DNA of 64,000 nucleotides from JAAOZP01 sp964616835. GTDB taxonomy: Archaea; Thermoproteota; EX4484-205; JAAOZP01. This document shows positions 25,126 to 34,145 of this stretch, one piece after another; position 1 is the stretch's first letter; every line of letters starts with the position of its first letter. The stretch lies in the NCBI GenBank assembly GCA_964616835.1, contig CAZTSG010000001.1:1-64000 (forward strand), in the 5' to 3' direction. A program made the translations under genes and the position numbers. The notes beneath the pieces are model-generated. The model did no database searches. It was not told where the DNA came from and saw only the letters and a program-made list of their open reading frames with translations.

Positions 25126-25761
25126 CTAGAGCTTTTCTAAACGTTTTTCCATCGAGGATAGGAAGGCTTTTCTTCTAAGCTCCTCGTTCAGGATGGTGAA
25201 GGCTGATTCCACCGAGGCCCTGTTAACATCTATCTTCCTCTTGAACCCGGGTAATACTGCGTCTCCCAGCGCTATCGTCGAGATGTTTTCATAGAGCTGG
25301 GTCATCATGCTGTATGTTTCCTCAGCCTCGTCCAACTGCCCCCTCCTGAGCTTCTCCATCATCACCCTCTTCAGCTCCCCTATAAGATCCGATGCTGCGT
25401 ACAGTATCGAAGCCGGAGGAGGTCTTACCCTCAGCCTATATTCTTTTCCAGAGGCGAACCAGTATATGAATACGGCTTCCAGAAGCTCTTGGTATGTCTG
25501 CACTATCGGCGGCCAAGTATTGTAAACCCCCTTCTTAGAAGCTGTCTTCACGATCCTACCTATTTCACGCTGTACTTCGTCAAGCAGCTTCTTCGCAGCC
25601 TTAAAATCCTGAGCGTAGGATGCTTTAACCGATTGCCTACACTTCTTCAAGACCACGCTTATATCCTTGAGGAGCTCGTACTTCGCATCCTCCTGTTTCC
25701 TAAGGAACTCGTAAGAGTCTTTAACTAGCAGGTTTATCCTGGTTTGAAAATCCCTCGGCAA
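25126..25761 (-). CDS. Translin family protein
   Basis: Predicted RNA-binding or RNase protein of the translin/TRAX superfamily. The 211-residue sequence is all alpha-helical; the most diagnostic part is the C terminus IALGDAVLPGFKRKIDVNRASVE (in parts ALGDAVLPGF and KRKIDVNRASVE), which matches the LPxxLRRKxDVxR motif of archaeal translins, with LEAVFIYWFASG as the central helix. It is 3 bases from the L37e stop and 2 bases before nfi, within a run of cotranscribed genes for RNA handling. Confidence 0.78.
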   Translation of the reverse strand: MPRDFQTRINLLVKDSYEFLRKQEDAKYELLKDISVVLKKCRQSVKASYAQDFKAAKKLLDEVQREIGRIVKTASKKGVYNTWPPIVQTYQELLEAVFIYWFASGKEYRLRVRPPPASILYAASDLIGELKRVMMEKLRRGQLDEAEETYSMMTQLYENISTIALGDAVLPGFKRKIDVNRASVESAFTILNEELRRKAFLSSMEKRLEKL

Positions 25762-25764
25762 GAC

Positions 25765-25965
25765 CTACACTATCCTAGCGGTTCTTTGAAGAGGCTTAGT
25801 CTGCCACGTGTATTTCCTAATCTTAGAAGTCCTTCCGAAACCGCATGCAGCGCAATACTTCTTCCTCACGTTGAAAGACCTTCTCCCGCATCTCCTGCAT
25901 ATCTTGTGAGTCGCCTTCTTATGGAGTCTTCCAAAGGCTGTTGTGCCAGCCGAGGTCTTACCCAA
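25765..25965 (-). CDS. rpl37e: Large subunit ribosomal protein L37e
   Basis: Small zinc-ribbon ribosomal protein, 66 residues. CRRCG and CAACG supply the four zinc ligands, within the invariant context HKICRRCGRRSFNVRKKYC (in parts). Very basic. Starts at ATG 25965, 7 bases after the Sm-like gene, a linkage common in archaea. Confidence 0.95.
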   Translation of the reverse strand: MGKTSAGTTAFGRLHKKATHKICRRCGRRSFNVRKKYCAACGFGRTSKIRKYTWQTKPLQRTARIV

Positions 25966-25972
25966 TTCTCAA

Positions 25973-26221
25973 CTACCTCTTCTCCTCAGATTTGTACTCG
26001 ATGGGTGGCGATATCAGTATCACATTGTCTCCCCTTATCACGATGAGGCCTAGCTTGGTTGTCTCATTACCCTTCAGCTCCTCCGCATCGGACAGGACTA
26101 TGTTGAGATGAGGATCGTAGCCGTCCAGTATGCCACGTATCTTCGCTCCGCCTTTCAGTTTTACTATTATGCTTTTCCCGAGCGATGCTTGAAGCAGCTC
26201 CATCGTAGTGTCTGTAGACAA
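25973..26221 (-). CDS. Sm-like archaeal protein (SmAP/LSm)
   Basis: Forms heptameric rings that bind U-rich RNA. Sm1 motif KSIIVKLKGGAKIRGILDGYDPHLNIVLSDAEEL (shown by IRGILDGYDPHLNIVL) and Sm2 motif GLIVIRGDNVILISPP. The frame stays open to GTG 26266, but a TATA-like ATTTATTTA at 26246-26254 lies inside that extension; it would start transcription near 26224, at TTG 26221 (or ATG 26203), so I chose 26221. The full-length alternative cannot be excluded. L37e follows after 7 bases. Confidence 0.9.
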   Translation of the reverse strand: MSTDTTMELLQASLGKSIIVKLKGGAKIRGILDGYDPHLNIVLSDAEELKGNETTKLGLIVIRGDNVILISPPIEYKSEEKR

Positions 26222-26311
26222 TTCCCGAGGATTCTGTAAACCGCCTAAATAAATCTTTTTCTCCACTCACAGTGATGGAGGAAGTATGAGTAATATCGAG
26301 CAGCTCTCGTT

Positions 26312-28213
26312 TTAAAGGGCTCTATAAGTCTCTAAAAGCCTCGGAGAATACACAGGGTCGCCGTAGAGCCTGCTGAGTATTCTCTTCATATTCTGTATTT
26401 TCTTAGCTTCCCCGTGAACTAGGAACAGAGGCCCCCTCTTAGTGTATACGCGCCTTACGTAGTTTAACAACTGGTTTCTGTCGGAATGCCCTGAGAACCC
26501 GTCCACTTTCTCAACAGTGCTCCTTATGGTGAGTGCCTCAACCTTCCCGCTGGAATTCTGGAAGGTAAGCTCTCTAAGCCCGTTTAAAACCCTGTTGCCC
26601 AGCGTCCCCTCTATCTGATAGTTTACGAATATTATTGTAGACTCTTCTTGAGGTGCGACCAGTTTGAAGTATTCGAGCACCGGCCCGCCTTCCAGCATGC
26701 CGGAGGGCGAGAGTATTATGTTCCTTCTGCTCTCAGTTATCTCCTCTTTCGAGACAGAGTTCTTAACAGGTATTACATACTCGGATTTGAACGGGTTTAA
26801 ACCATTGTTCATGAGGTTCCTAAGGTCTTTCGACAGATAGTTGGGGAATGAAGCGTGTATTGCAGTGACTTCTGAAATCATGCCGTCCACGTATATCGGT
26901 ACCTCTGGTATTTTCTTGTTCCGTATAGCGTTGTCGAGTATTAGCATTATCTCCTGGGCTCTCCCGACGGCGAGCGTGGGGATGAGCACATTCCCGTTCT
27001 TGTCGAGCGTCGAGTTGACTAGGCTTATAAGCCGGTTCTCCACTTCTTCTCTCGGAGGCATTACGTCGTTCTGCCCCCCGTAGGTGCATTCCGTGATGAG
27101 CGTCTCAACCCTGGGAAACGTCGTAGAGGCATGTTCGAGAAGTATTGAACGGTCGTACTTCAAGTCTCCTGTGAAAACAATGTTGTGAAGCCCCTCCCCT
27201 ATGTGAAGGTGTATTATTGCTGAGCCAAGTATGTGGCCGGCGTTTCTGAAAGTAAGCTTTATGTCGGGCGCGATATCCACCACTACACCGAATTTTACGG
27301 GGATAGTGTGTTGAAGTATCGTCCTAAGGTCTTTCAATTCGAAGAACGGTGTCACACCGTTCTTCTGAAGAACATCGTAGAGATCATTTAGGAGGAGGAA
27401 CATTAAGTATACTGTGGGCTCAGTCATGTAGACCGGGCCCCGGTAGCCGTATTTGAAGAGCAGCGGGAGCCCTCCCATGTGGTCAAGGTGAGCATGCGAT
27501 ATGACTACGGCATCTATGTTTTCAACGGAGATCGGAACCCTATCGATCCTTGGGAAGGCGTCTGAGAAAATGTTTGCCGCAGGGTTCATTCCGAAATCCA
27601 TGAGCACGTTGCTCTCGTCGGTTGAGACGAGTATGCTCGACCTCCCAACTTGTTCAGCGCCGCCGAGGAAGGTTAGAGTAATGCTCTCGGTTTTGAAAAG
27701 CGTTCTCCTGAAGATTCTTTCCCCAACCTCCCGGAGTATTTTGAACCTTTCTTCAGCGCTCTGGTTGAACACGTACATTACCTGCGGGATAATCGTTGTG
27801 CTCAGGGGCGGGATCCTTATCACAACCGGTTTCCATCCTGTTTTAACCAGTATCTCGTTAAGAATCTTCTCGCCAAGCTCTTCAACAGCATCGGGATTTC
27901 TCACTGAGATAAGTACTTCTCCAAAAACTTCGTTGAACACTACTGCCTCTAGGCCCGCCTTCTGGGGAACTATCTGCCTAATAGCCTTCTCAGTCTCCTC
28001 CTTAGGCAGCCTGACCGATGCGGCGGGCCTTACGATTATCCTCTTCCTAAGCTGTTTCGCAACCTCCGCCAGTACTTGCTGCCCCCTAGCTAGGAAATCA
28101 AGATTCTCAATGTAAACAGCTATAGTGGGCCCCTCCATCTCTATGCTGACTATCTTCGCATCCCTAGGAATCTTCTCGAAGATGACTTCCTTAATGCTGT
28201 TTTCAGAGCTCAT
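26312..28213 (-). CDS. fttA: aCPSF1 / FttA beta-CASP ribonuclease (archaeal transcription termination factor)
   Basis: Endo/exonuclease that cleaves nascent RNA at U-rich sites and terminates transcription. Domains: two KH-like modules (1-150), metallo-beta-lactamase fold with HAHLDHMGG near 240 and SGHSD near 575, and a beta-CASP domain between (VGRAQEIMLILD, SPSGMLEGGPV, HGEAKKIQNM). 633 residues is the family length. ATG 28213 overlaps the stop of the proteasome beta gene (ATGA), implying coupled translation. Confidence 0.95.
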   Translation of the reverse strand: MSSENSIKEVIFEKIPRDAKIVSIEMEGPTIAVYIENLDFLARGQQVLAEVAKQLRKRIIVRPAASVRLPKEETEKAIRQIVPQKAGLEAVVFNEVFGEVLISVRNPDAVEELGEKILNEILVKTGWKPVVIRIPPLSTTIIPQVMYVFNQSAEERFKILREVGERIFRRTLFKTESITLTFLGGAEQVGRSSILVSTDESNVLMDFGMNPAANIFSDAFPRIDRVPISVENIDAVVISHAHLDHMGGLPLLFKYGYRGPVYMTEPTVYLMFLLLNDLYDVLQKNGVTPFFELKDLRTILQHTIPVKFGVVVDIAPDIKLTFRNAGHILGSAIIHLHIGEGLHNIVFTGDLKYDRSILLEHASTTFPRVETLITECTYGGQNDVMPPREEVENRLISLVNSTLDKNGNVLIPTLAVGRAQEIMLILDNAIRNKKIPEVPIYVDGMISEVTAIHASFPNYLSKDLRNLMNNGLNPFKSEYVIPVKNSVSKEEITESRRNIILSPSGMLEGGPVLEYFKLVAPQEESTIIFVNYQIEGTLGNRVLNGLRELTFQNSSGKVEALTIRSTVEKVDGFSGHSDRNQLLNYVRRVYTKRGPLFLVHGEAKKIQNMKRILSRLYGDPVYSPRLLETYRAL

Positions 28214-28881
28214 GCTGGCTTTACGTACCTCGCCTTCTCCTCCGGACTAAGCTCCCTGCAGCCCTTTGAGTCAACCACCATGACTTCGAAGTCATTACCG
28301 GTTGCAGTATCCCTCTGCATAGCCGCCAGTATTGCTTTGATCGCTGTGGGTATGGCTGACGAAGTGTCTATTGGAGTCTTGAGCTCCGCCTCCAGGTAGC
28401 CTAGGGCAACCGGGGAGCCTGACCCAGAGCCTGCGAAAACTTCTTTCGAAAACCCTCCGAGGGGGTCGAGCACGTAGAGGCTGGCGCCATCCCTATCGTA
28501 GCCGCCTATCATCAATTGTATGTAGAGCGGCGCCATCCGCGTGGAGGAGAGTATTATTGAAGCTATGTTTGCAGCGGCCTTAACAGGCATGTTTATGCCT
28601 CTCTCAAGCTTGTAAGTCCTCGCCTCCCATTGAAGCGCCGCTATGAGTGCCTGCGCGTCAGCAACTCCTCCGGAGATGGTTGCAGCTATGTAATCGTCTA
28701 TTTTAAGGATCTTCTTACCCCTTTTATGAGCTATGAAATAGTAGCCTTGCACGACCCTGGTGTCGGAGGCAAATATAACGCCGTCTCTACAGGATATTCC
28801 GACTGTAGTAGTCCCCCAGACGGGGGAAACGCTTCCTGCTTTACCAAACCTTTTAGTAATGTTCTCCAAATCTCTTAACAC
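28210..28881 (-). CDS. psmB: Proteasome subunit beta, catalytically competent
   Basis: Active 20S proteasome beta subunit. The propeptide ends at WG and the mature chain begins TTTVGISC, giving Thr1; Asp17 (FASD) and Lys33 (RGKK) are in place, and SGSGSPVALG and DTATGNDFEV match the family. The frame is open to 28974, but this overlaps the divergent dehydrogenase gene; a TATA-like element near 28915-28926 puts the start at GTG 28881 or TTG 28869. Cotranscribed with fttA. The second beta gene at 32949 lacks Thr1. Confidence 0.93.
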   Translation of the reverse strand: MLRDLENITKRFGKAGSVSPVWGTTTVGISCRDGVIFASDTRVVQGYYFIAHKRGKKILKIDDYIAATISGGVADAQALIAALQWEARTYKLERGINMPVKAAANIASIILSSTRMAPLYIQLMIGGYDRDGASLYVLDPLGGFSKEVFAGSGSGSPVALGYLEAELKTPIDTSSAIPTAIKAILAAMQRDTATGNDFEVMVVDSKGCRELSPEEKARYVKPA

Positions 28882-28953
28882 CTCTAGAACCTTAGACCGA
28901 ATCCTTAGGGAAAGGCTTAAAGATAAACCTTTCCCTGAAAACCTGTCAGGCTG

Positions 28954-30018
28954 TTGAAAGACAAGAGTAGGCACGTGATAAGTCTTCCCCGGCGCATAAT
29001 ACTTGGGGACGGGGCTGTAGACGACCTTGACTCAAGCATAAGGGAGACGGGTGTGAAGAAAATCATTGTTCTGATGAGCAAAACCCCTTTAAAGATACTT
29101 GGTGACAGGATAAGGAAGATACTTGCTGGAAACGGCCTTCCGTTTAAAATAGTGCTCGTAGGGGGCGGGGACTCTTTCTCAGAGGCTAAGAGGATTGAAA
29201 AACTTTTCCTCCGTAGCAAGAGGGATAAGGCTGTTATCGTCAGCGTCGGAGGAGGTAGGGTAATAGATGCAGGCAAGATCATCGCGTGGAGGAGAGGCTT
29301 AGAATTCATAAGCGTCCCAACGGTTCCTTCTCACGACGGGATTGCAAGCCCCCTGGCCTCGGCCCCCAGGGGGAAGAGAAGATATTCTTTCTACACAGTC
29401 ATGCCCTCTGTGATAATAGGGGACGTGTCTATTCTCGCTGCCGCACCCGACAGGTACTTCGGCTCGGGAGTGGGCGACCTCGTGGCTAAGTATACTGCGG
29501 TGAGAGACTGGCGTCTCTCCCACTCGCTCAGAGGAGAGTATTACGGCGAGTACGCTGCAAGCCTCGCGGAAAACATTGCGGACAGGATTATGAAATGCGC
29601 AGACATTATTGCGAGCGACAAGTTTGAGGGGGCGAGCATACTGATAGAGGCGCTCATACACTGCGGTGTCCTAATAGGCATAGCTGGGAGCAGCAGGCCC
29701 TGCAGCGGCTCGGAGCATCTCTTCAGCCACGCGCTGGACCTCGTCGCTGGATACCCTGCTCTCCACGGTGAGCAAGTGGGTATTGGAACGATAATGATGA
29801 GCAAGCTTCACAACTGCGACTGGGAAAGAGTGAGGGAAACATTGTTAACAGTCAAGGCTCCTGTCTCAGCTAAGGACATCAACGTTCAAGAGAAGAAGGT
29901 AATCGAAGCACTAACCATAGCGCACACGATAAGGCCTGAGAGATACACTATCCTGGGCGACAAGGGTTTGACGAGGAAGGCGGCTGAAGAGCTTGCCAGA
30001 AGCACCATGGTAATATGA
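28954..30018 (+). CDS. egsA: sn-glycerol-1-phosphate dehydrogenase
   Basis: Makes the sn-1 glycerol phosphate backbone of archaeal membrane lipids from dihydroxyacetone phosphate. NAD-binding GGGDSFSEAKR and VSVGGGRVIDAGK, zinc and substrate site VPTVPSHDGIASP, later zinc His in GSEHLFSHALD and HGEQVGIG. 354 residues. The start is probably TTG 28954 or GTG 28975, served by the divergent promoter region 28915-28926; neither has a strong Shine-Dalgarno. The UPF0179 gene overlaps its stop. Confidence 0.94.
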   Translation: MKDKSRHVISLPRRIILGDGAVDDLDSSIRETGVKKIIVLMSKTPLKILGDRIRKILAGNGLPFKIVLVGGGDSFSEAKRIEKLFLRSKRDKAVIVSVGGGRVIDAGKIIAWRRGLEFISVPTVPSHDGIASPLASAPRGKRRYSFYTVMPSVIIGDVSILAAAPDRYFGSGVGDLVAKYTAVRDWRLSHSLRGEYYGEYAASLAENIADRIMKCADIIASDKFEGASILIEALIHCGVLIGIAGSSRPCSGSEHLFSHALDLVAGYPALHGEQVGIGTIMMSKLHNCDWERVRETLLTVKAPVSAKDINVQEKKVIEALTIAHTIRPERYTILGDKGLTRKAAEELARSTMVI

Positions 30019-30470
30019 TCCTGAAAATGGCGAAGTACATCTACTTAAGCCGGGGGATCAGGCCTGGGAGCGTCTTCACATACGTGGGTGAAGCATACGA
30101 GTGTATGCAGTGCAGCAACAGGGGGCGTTGCCACGGCGCATTAAGCATGGGCTTCGCATACAGGGTTGAGAGGACAACGGAGGGGGAGGGCGTGTACTGC
30201 ATTCTCAGGGGTGACGAAGTAGTCCCGTACGAGGCTTCCCTGGAACCACTGGTTCTTCTAGCGCCCTCGGGGAGGGTTAAAGAGGGGGCTGTGATGGAGC
30301 TTAGGCTCGACGACGCGTTCTGCAAGACGGATTGCGAGAGAATAGGGGAGTGCCCCATCCTGTTCAACGTTCTCATCGCGGGCCGTAGGGTTAAGGTTCT
30401 GGAGAGGCTCGGCGGCTTCGACTGCCCGGAGAGGAAACTAGTCCTGATTAAGGCTGAAATCCTTGATTAG
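30015..30470 (+). CDS. UPF0179 family protein
   Basis: Conserved archaeal protein of unknown function, 151 residues. Cys pairs at CMQCSNRGRCHG (near 30-40) and CKTDCERIGECP (near 102-113), plus single Cys later, suggest zinc or iron-sulfur binding. ATGA overlap with egsA implies coupled translation. Family recognition rests on this Cys pattern and the flanking KEGAVMELR segment. Confidence 0.8.
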   Translation: MILKMAKYIYLSRGIRPGSVFTYVGEAYECMQCSNRGRCHGALSMGFAYRVERTTEGEGVYCILRGDEVVPYEASLEPLVLLAPSGRVKEGAVMELRLDDAFCKTDCERIGECPILFNVLIAGRRVKVLERLGGFDCPERKLVLIKAEILD

Positions 30471-30476
30471 AGCGTT

Positions 30477-31196
30477 TTAAGAAGCCGTCCTCTCCTCTAG
30501 AGTTTTCTCAGCCGGCTCCCCGGGTGTTGCGAAAACATCCATGAACCTTACAGTCTTAACCCCCTTAATAATGCTCGTAACATCCTCGAAAACAGCCTTC
30601 TTGATTTGCTGAATGCCTTCTGAAAACAAAACCTTGTCTGGGAGCCTTACAGTAACAATATCCCCCTCCTTATCCACCTGCACCTCTTCTACGGAAGCCT
30701 CTGGGAGACGCCTGTTAACCAGGTACTTTACCTTCTCCACATCGTCCTCCAGAACCCTCACTATCTTAAACCTGTAGATGAGCGTCTTACCGGCTAGCGG
30801 CGGGTTGAAATCAACCTGAACCCGCCCGCCGCTAATGTTTCTCACAATGCCTATTCTCCCATCCACCTCAACCAACGTACCCGGGGAAAGCTCCTGGGGT
30901 CTTGCAAACCTTCTCGCAGCGTAGGTCTTAACCTTGTTAGGGTCTCTGAAGCCGTATGCTTTCTCCGGGGGTATTTCAACAGTCCTCTCGACGCCGACTT
31001 CGCTCCTCAGCAATTCCTCCTCCCAACTCTCTAGGACCCATTTCCCCCCTAGGTAAACCAGCTTGGGAGAATACTTTTCACCCTCCTTGTATATCGATGC
31101 TTTCTTCGCCTCCTCCTCTATCGTCGTCTCTATGACGCTGCCTGTCTCCTTCACCGTGAGCGTGTAATCCACTAGTATTAGAGACCCTGTTTCCAT
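30477..31196 (-). CDS. FKBP-type peptidyl-prolyl isomerase (SlyD-like)
   Basis: Folding helper that isomerises proline bonds. FKBP core at about 1-155 with an inserted IF chaperone domain; blocks LILVDYTLTVKETG, IPPEKAYGFRDPN, VDFNPPLAGKTLIYRFKIV (parts). The C-terminal 85 residues (160-239) are an added alpha/beta domain seen in long archaeal FKBPs. 239 residues, ATG 31196. Convergent with UPF0179 six bases away; upstream gene nadM is 46 bases off on the same strand. Confidence 0.9.
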   Translation of the reverse strand: METGSLILVDYTLTVKETGSVIETTIEEEAKKASIYKEGEKYSPKLVYLGGKWVLESWEEELLRSEVGVERTVEIPPEKAYGFRDPNKVKTYAARRFARPQELSPGTLVEVDGRIGIVRNISGGRVQVDFNPPLAGKTLIYRFKIVRVLEDDVEKVKYLVNRRLPEASVEEVQVDKEGDIVTVRLPDKVLFSEGIQQIKKAVFEDVTSIIKGVKTVRFMDVFATPGEPAEKTLEERTAS

Positions 31197-31242
31197 TCCT
31201 TGGGGACTGGCCTGCGGAACCGCTTATAAATACTCTCCCGGC

Positions 31243-31773
31243 TTAAAAAGCCTCGTCGGAAGACGTTAAAGCCCTTATCCTCTCAACACCCTGTATGCTC
31301 CCTATGTACTCGAATACCTTCTTAGGAACCAGTTGGCTCCAGTCCTCGCCCGATAGTATTCTCCTCCTTATCTCTACGCCGGAGTATTTCTCGCGCTCAA
31401 GGTACGGTATAGGCCTAACTTCGTAGCCTGCCTCGGTGAAAAGCCTCTTGGTGAAAGGCTGGTTGGTATACACTATTTCGAAGGGCGGCGACATGGCTTC
31501 AACAATCTTTACCCATAGGAAGTGCATAGCCGGCACATCGGGGACACCGGTTACGATGCACCTCCCACTATCTATGCCAGTTTCTTCGAAGGCGAGACGC
31601 AGCATCTGGAGCCTTTCCCCGAACGTGAATGGATTATCCTTCTCATGGCTCGTCAGAGAGCTTCCCACAGCTATGATGACGCAGCCGTGGTTTGAAAGAA
31701 TGTGCTTTATAGCGTGCACGTGACCGTTGTGAACAGGCTGGAAGCGGCCGATGTAGAGAGGGTTCCTCCCCAT
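31243..31773 (-). CDS. nadM: Nicotinamide-nucleotide adenylyltransferase
   Basis: Joins NMN and ATP to NAD. YIGRFQPVHNGHVHAI carries the GRFxPxHxGH motif, and SGVEIRRRI is the C-terminal ISSTxIR-like motif with Gly in one position. I chose ATG 31773 because it leaves the usual short lead before the first strand; an ATG at 31800 is possible, but TTTATCAA at 31801-31808 looks like the TATA element for 31773. About 176 residues, normal. Confidence 0.92.
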   Translation of the reverse strand: MGRNPLYIGRFQPVHNGHVHAIKHILSNHGCVIIAVGSSLTSHEKDNPFTFGERLQMLRLAFEETGIDSGRCIVTGVPDVPAMHFLWVKIVEAMSPPFEIVYTNQPFTKRLFTEAGYEVRPIPYLEREKYSGVEIRRRILSGEDWSQLVPKKVFEYIGSIQGVERIRALTSSDEAF

Positions 31774-31823
31774 TCCGAACCCTTTAGCTCGCTGGAGCAT
31801 TGATAAACATTAGCCTGCTCCGA

Positions 31824-32897
31824 TTAACGCTTAAAACCTGCTCCACTAACCCTGTAGCCCCCGGGCGAGCCTACTTCACCGTATACTTTGAACCTTACCG
31901 GTAGGAAGAGCTCTACGAGACTTATTGTCGTCAGAGTATGCAGCGTAACCTCATGCGTCCTCAAGGCTGAAACCCCGTCTGCGAGAGCCGCGTAGACAAC
32001 AAGCTGGTCGGCAAGGTTCCTGTCTGCAGGAGCCCTTTGCTCAACCTGTCTGATGAACTCTGAAACCGCCTCGCCGCCAACCTTCTCAGAAGGCTTACCC
32101 CTCTCCCCCAGCGCGCTTGATGCGAAAACCGTGCCGTCCCCAAGCGTCCCGATTATCAATACTCCGCAGCCAGGGTCTAGGGAGGCATTAGGCTCCTCCC
32201 CGCTCAGAACCTCGTACTCTACCGTCGGCTCAACCCCGAGCCTGCTCCTTATCTGGGAGGAGGCTGAGCCCGCGATCCTCTCGGCCACGTGCCTCGGCAG
32301 CTTGGAGCTGTAGACGAAAACCCTAACGCTCTTCAAGCCTGGGAAATCGGTGATTTGAAAAGGCTTTAGGCGCTCGACAGGCCTTGACCTAAACCGCACT
32401 ATCCCCCCGCCCCTCGGGTAGAAACCTCTCCGCTCAACGCTTAAGTCGACTACGTAACCCGTTCTCGAAAGATTCCTCGCCAAGACTTCTCTAACATAGT
32501 CTATGGGGGGTGCCCTAGGGTTGTCAGTACCCCCTTTGAGAACCAGCGTAACCTCTCTCCCGGAGAAAGCTAGGACGGGCATCATTGCTTGAAGAACAAG
32601 AGATATGCTTCCGGCGGTGCCGACGTCAAGCTCGATGTCTGAAGCCTTGACTTCTCCGGGGTAGAAGAGTATCTGGCTGGAGCCAACGCTCAGCCCTTCA
32701 ACCCTGGCCCCGGTTAGACTCGCCACAGCCTTCACGGCGGCGAGGTGCTGAGGCCTTAACCCAGGGTTTGAACGCTTAGCCCTGATGTTGAACACTCTAA
32801 CCGGTTTCTTCAAGAGTGCTGAAAGAGCCACGGCTGTCCTTAAGACCTGCCCGCCGCCCTCGCCCATGGAGCCGTCTATTTCAAGCGTTTCAACCAT
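31824..32897 (-). CDS. rtcA: RNA 3'-terminal phosphate cyclase
   Basis: Converts RNA 3'-phosphates to 2',3'-cyclic ends with ATP. Family blocks: EIDGSMGEGGGQVLRTA, KRSNPGLRPQHLAAVKA (parts), RGFYPRGGGIV, and the nucleotidyl-acceptor His in THEVTLHTLTTI. About 357 residues. ATG 32897 lies 26 bases from a TATA-like CTTTTATGA, supporting a leaderless start; GTG 32912 is less likely. Divergent from the second proteasome beta gene, sharing the short promoter space. Confidence 0.93.
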   Translation of the reverse strand: MVETLEIDGSMGEGGGQVLRTAVALSALLKKPVRVFNIRAKRSNPGLRPQHLAAVKAVASLTGARVEGLSVGSSQILFYPGEVKASDIELDVGTAGSISLVLQAMMPVLAFSGREVTLVLKGGTDNPRAPPIDYVREVLARNLSRTGYVVDLSVERRGFYPRGGGIVRFRSRPVERLKPFQITDFPGLKSVRVFVYSSKLPRHVAERIAGSASSQIRSRLGVEPTVEYEVLSGEEPNASLDPGCGVLIIGTLGDGTVFASSALGERGKPSEKVGGEAVSEFIRQVEQRAPADRNLADQLVVYAALADGVSALRTHEVTLHTLTTISLVELFLPVRFKVYGEVGSPGGYRVSGAGFKR

Positions 32898-32948
32898 GCT
32901 GAGGCTTCCCACGCCCAGTCATAAAAGCTTATTTCCGACCCCGGCCGT

Positions 32949-33572
32949 ATGTGGAGCAAAGGTGAATTGCTGGGTATGGGTGAAATAGTGCCGGGTGCAA
33001 CCGTCGTCGGGATAGTGTACGATAACGGTGTCATACTTGGTGCTGATAGGAGGGCGGCGTACGGCACTTTCGTAATCGGGAAATCGGTTAAGAAGATTTT
33101 TCAAATAACACCGCGGATAGGTCTCGCCTCAGCCGGATTGATCTCGGACGTCCAGACGATAGTGAGGGAGCTCAATTACCATGCTAGAATGTTCAAGTAC
33201 AATACCTCTAGGGAGATAACTGCTAAAGCCCTTTCAAAACTATTGTCAAATATCCTCTTCGCGAACAGGCTTTTTCCACTCATAACTCAGACGCTCATAG
33301 GAGGGTTTACTTTCGACGCTCACGGAATATACGTGCTGGACGCGCTGGGCTCAGTAATAGAGGACAAGTATGCTGCAGCGGGGAGCGGAACCGAGATAGC
33401 GCTCGGAATACTGGAGGCAGAGTACAGGGATGGCATGAACAAGAGCGAAGCCAAGAACCTTGCGCTGAAAGCAATAAGAACAGCCCTGGAGAGGGATTCT
33501 GCAAGCGGGAACGGTATAGACCTCCTGATAATAGATAGGGCTGGGACTGTGGAAGAGAACTACCCTGGTTAA
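32949..33572 (+). CDS. Proteasome subunit beta lacking the Thr1 nucleophile
   Basis: Second 20S beta subunit. Aligned with the active one, GTTTVG is replaced by GATVVG, so the residue after the processing Gly is Ala, not Thr. Asp17 (ILGAD) and Lys33 (SVKK) remain. The rest (AAAGSGTEIALG, SASGNGIDLLI) is normal. Crenarchaea with two beta genes often have one without Thr1, which mainly has a structural role. 207 residues from ATG 32949; ATG 32976 with GGTGA upstream is a good alternative. Confidence 0.9.
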   Translation: MWSKGELLGMGEIVPGATVVGIVYDNGVILGADRRAAYGTFVIGKSVKKIFQITPRIGLASAGLISDVQTIVRELNYHARMFKYNTSREITAKALSKLLSNILFANRLFPLITQTLIGGFTFDAHGIYVLDALGSVIEDKYAAAGSGTEIALGILEAEYRDGMNKSEAKNLALKAIRTALERDSASGNGIDLLIIDRAGTVEENYPG

Positions 33573-33700
33573 ACCCCTTTTAAACGAATAATCCAAACTG
33601 GTTTCCTCGTCTTCATCCACCCTCTGCTCGGGAACATCGACCAATACCAAGACTTGAACGAGCTCGGAGCTTAAAAGACGATTGGAGAAAACCCAAGAGG

Positions 33701-34027
33701 ATGAGCGAGCGGCTCGAGGAATTAAAGATTCTCGCGAGACACTACGGTGAGCTGAGGCACCAAGTAATAGCCAGCGTGAAGAAAATAAACGATTACTCCC
33801 TAATACTCTTCAAAGCATTCCTAGAGTACGCGGAGAAAAGAAAAGGGGAGAACCTGGAGCCCCATGCTCTTCTAAACGAGTTTCTCAACACGCTGGCCCT
33901 AGACAGGGATGAGGACAGGGGGACAAGAGCCTCCCTAGCCAGAAGATTCTACAAGCTTGCTGAAAAACATGTTCGAAACCCCTGCGAGCAAAAAAGCCTC
34001 CTGCAATACCTTAAGCACCAACCATAG
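33701..34027 (+). CDS. Hypothetical helical protein
   Basis: 108 residues, highly charged and predicted all-helical, no membrane segment. No known motif. ATG 33701 is about 27 bases after a TATA-like CTTAAAAG, consistent with a leaderless gene. It lies alone between the proteasome beta gene and the convergent aEF1A gene. Not recognised. Confidence 0.6.
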   Translation: MSERLEELKILARHYGELRHQVIASVKKINDYSLILFKAFLEYAEKRKGENLEPHALLNEFLNTLALDRDEDRGTRASLARRFYKLAEKHVRNPCEQKSLLQYLKHQP

Positions 34028-34145
34028 AACACCACTGTCTCCCGATCCCATTAAATCAAACCATTATCTTACAGTGAAAAACCGTCGAAAGATATTTGGG
34101 TCTATCGCTTTAGAGAAAACATTGAAAAAACAAGTTGCGGGGAAA

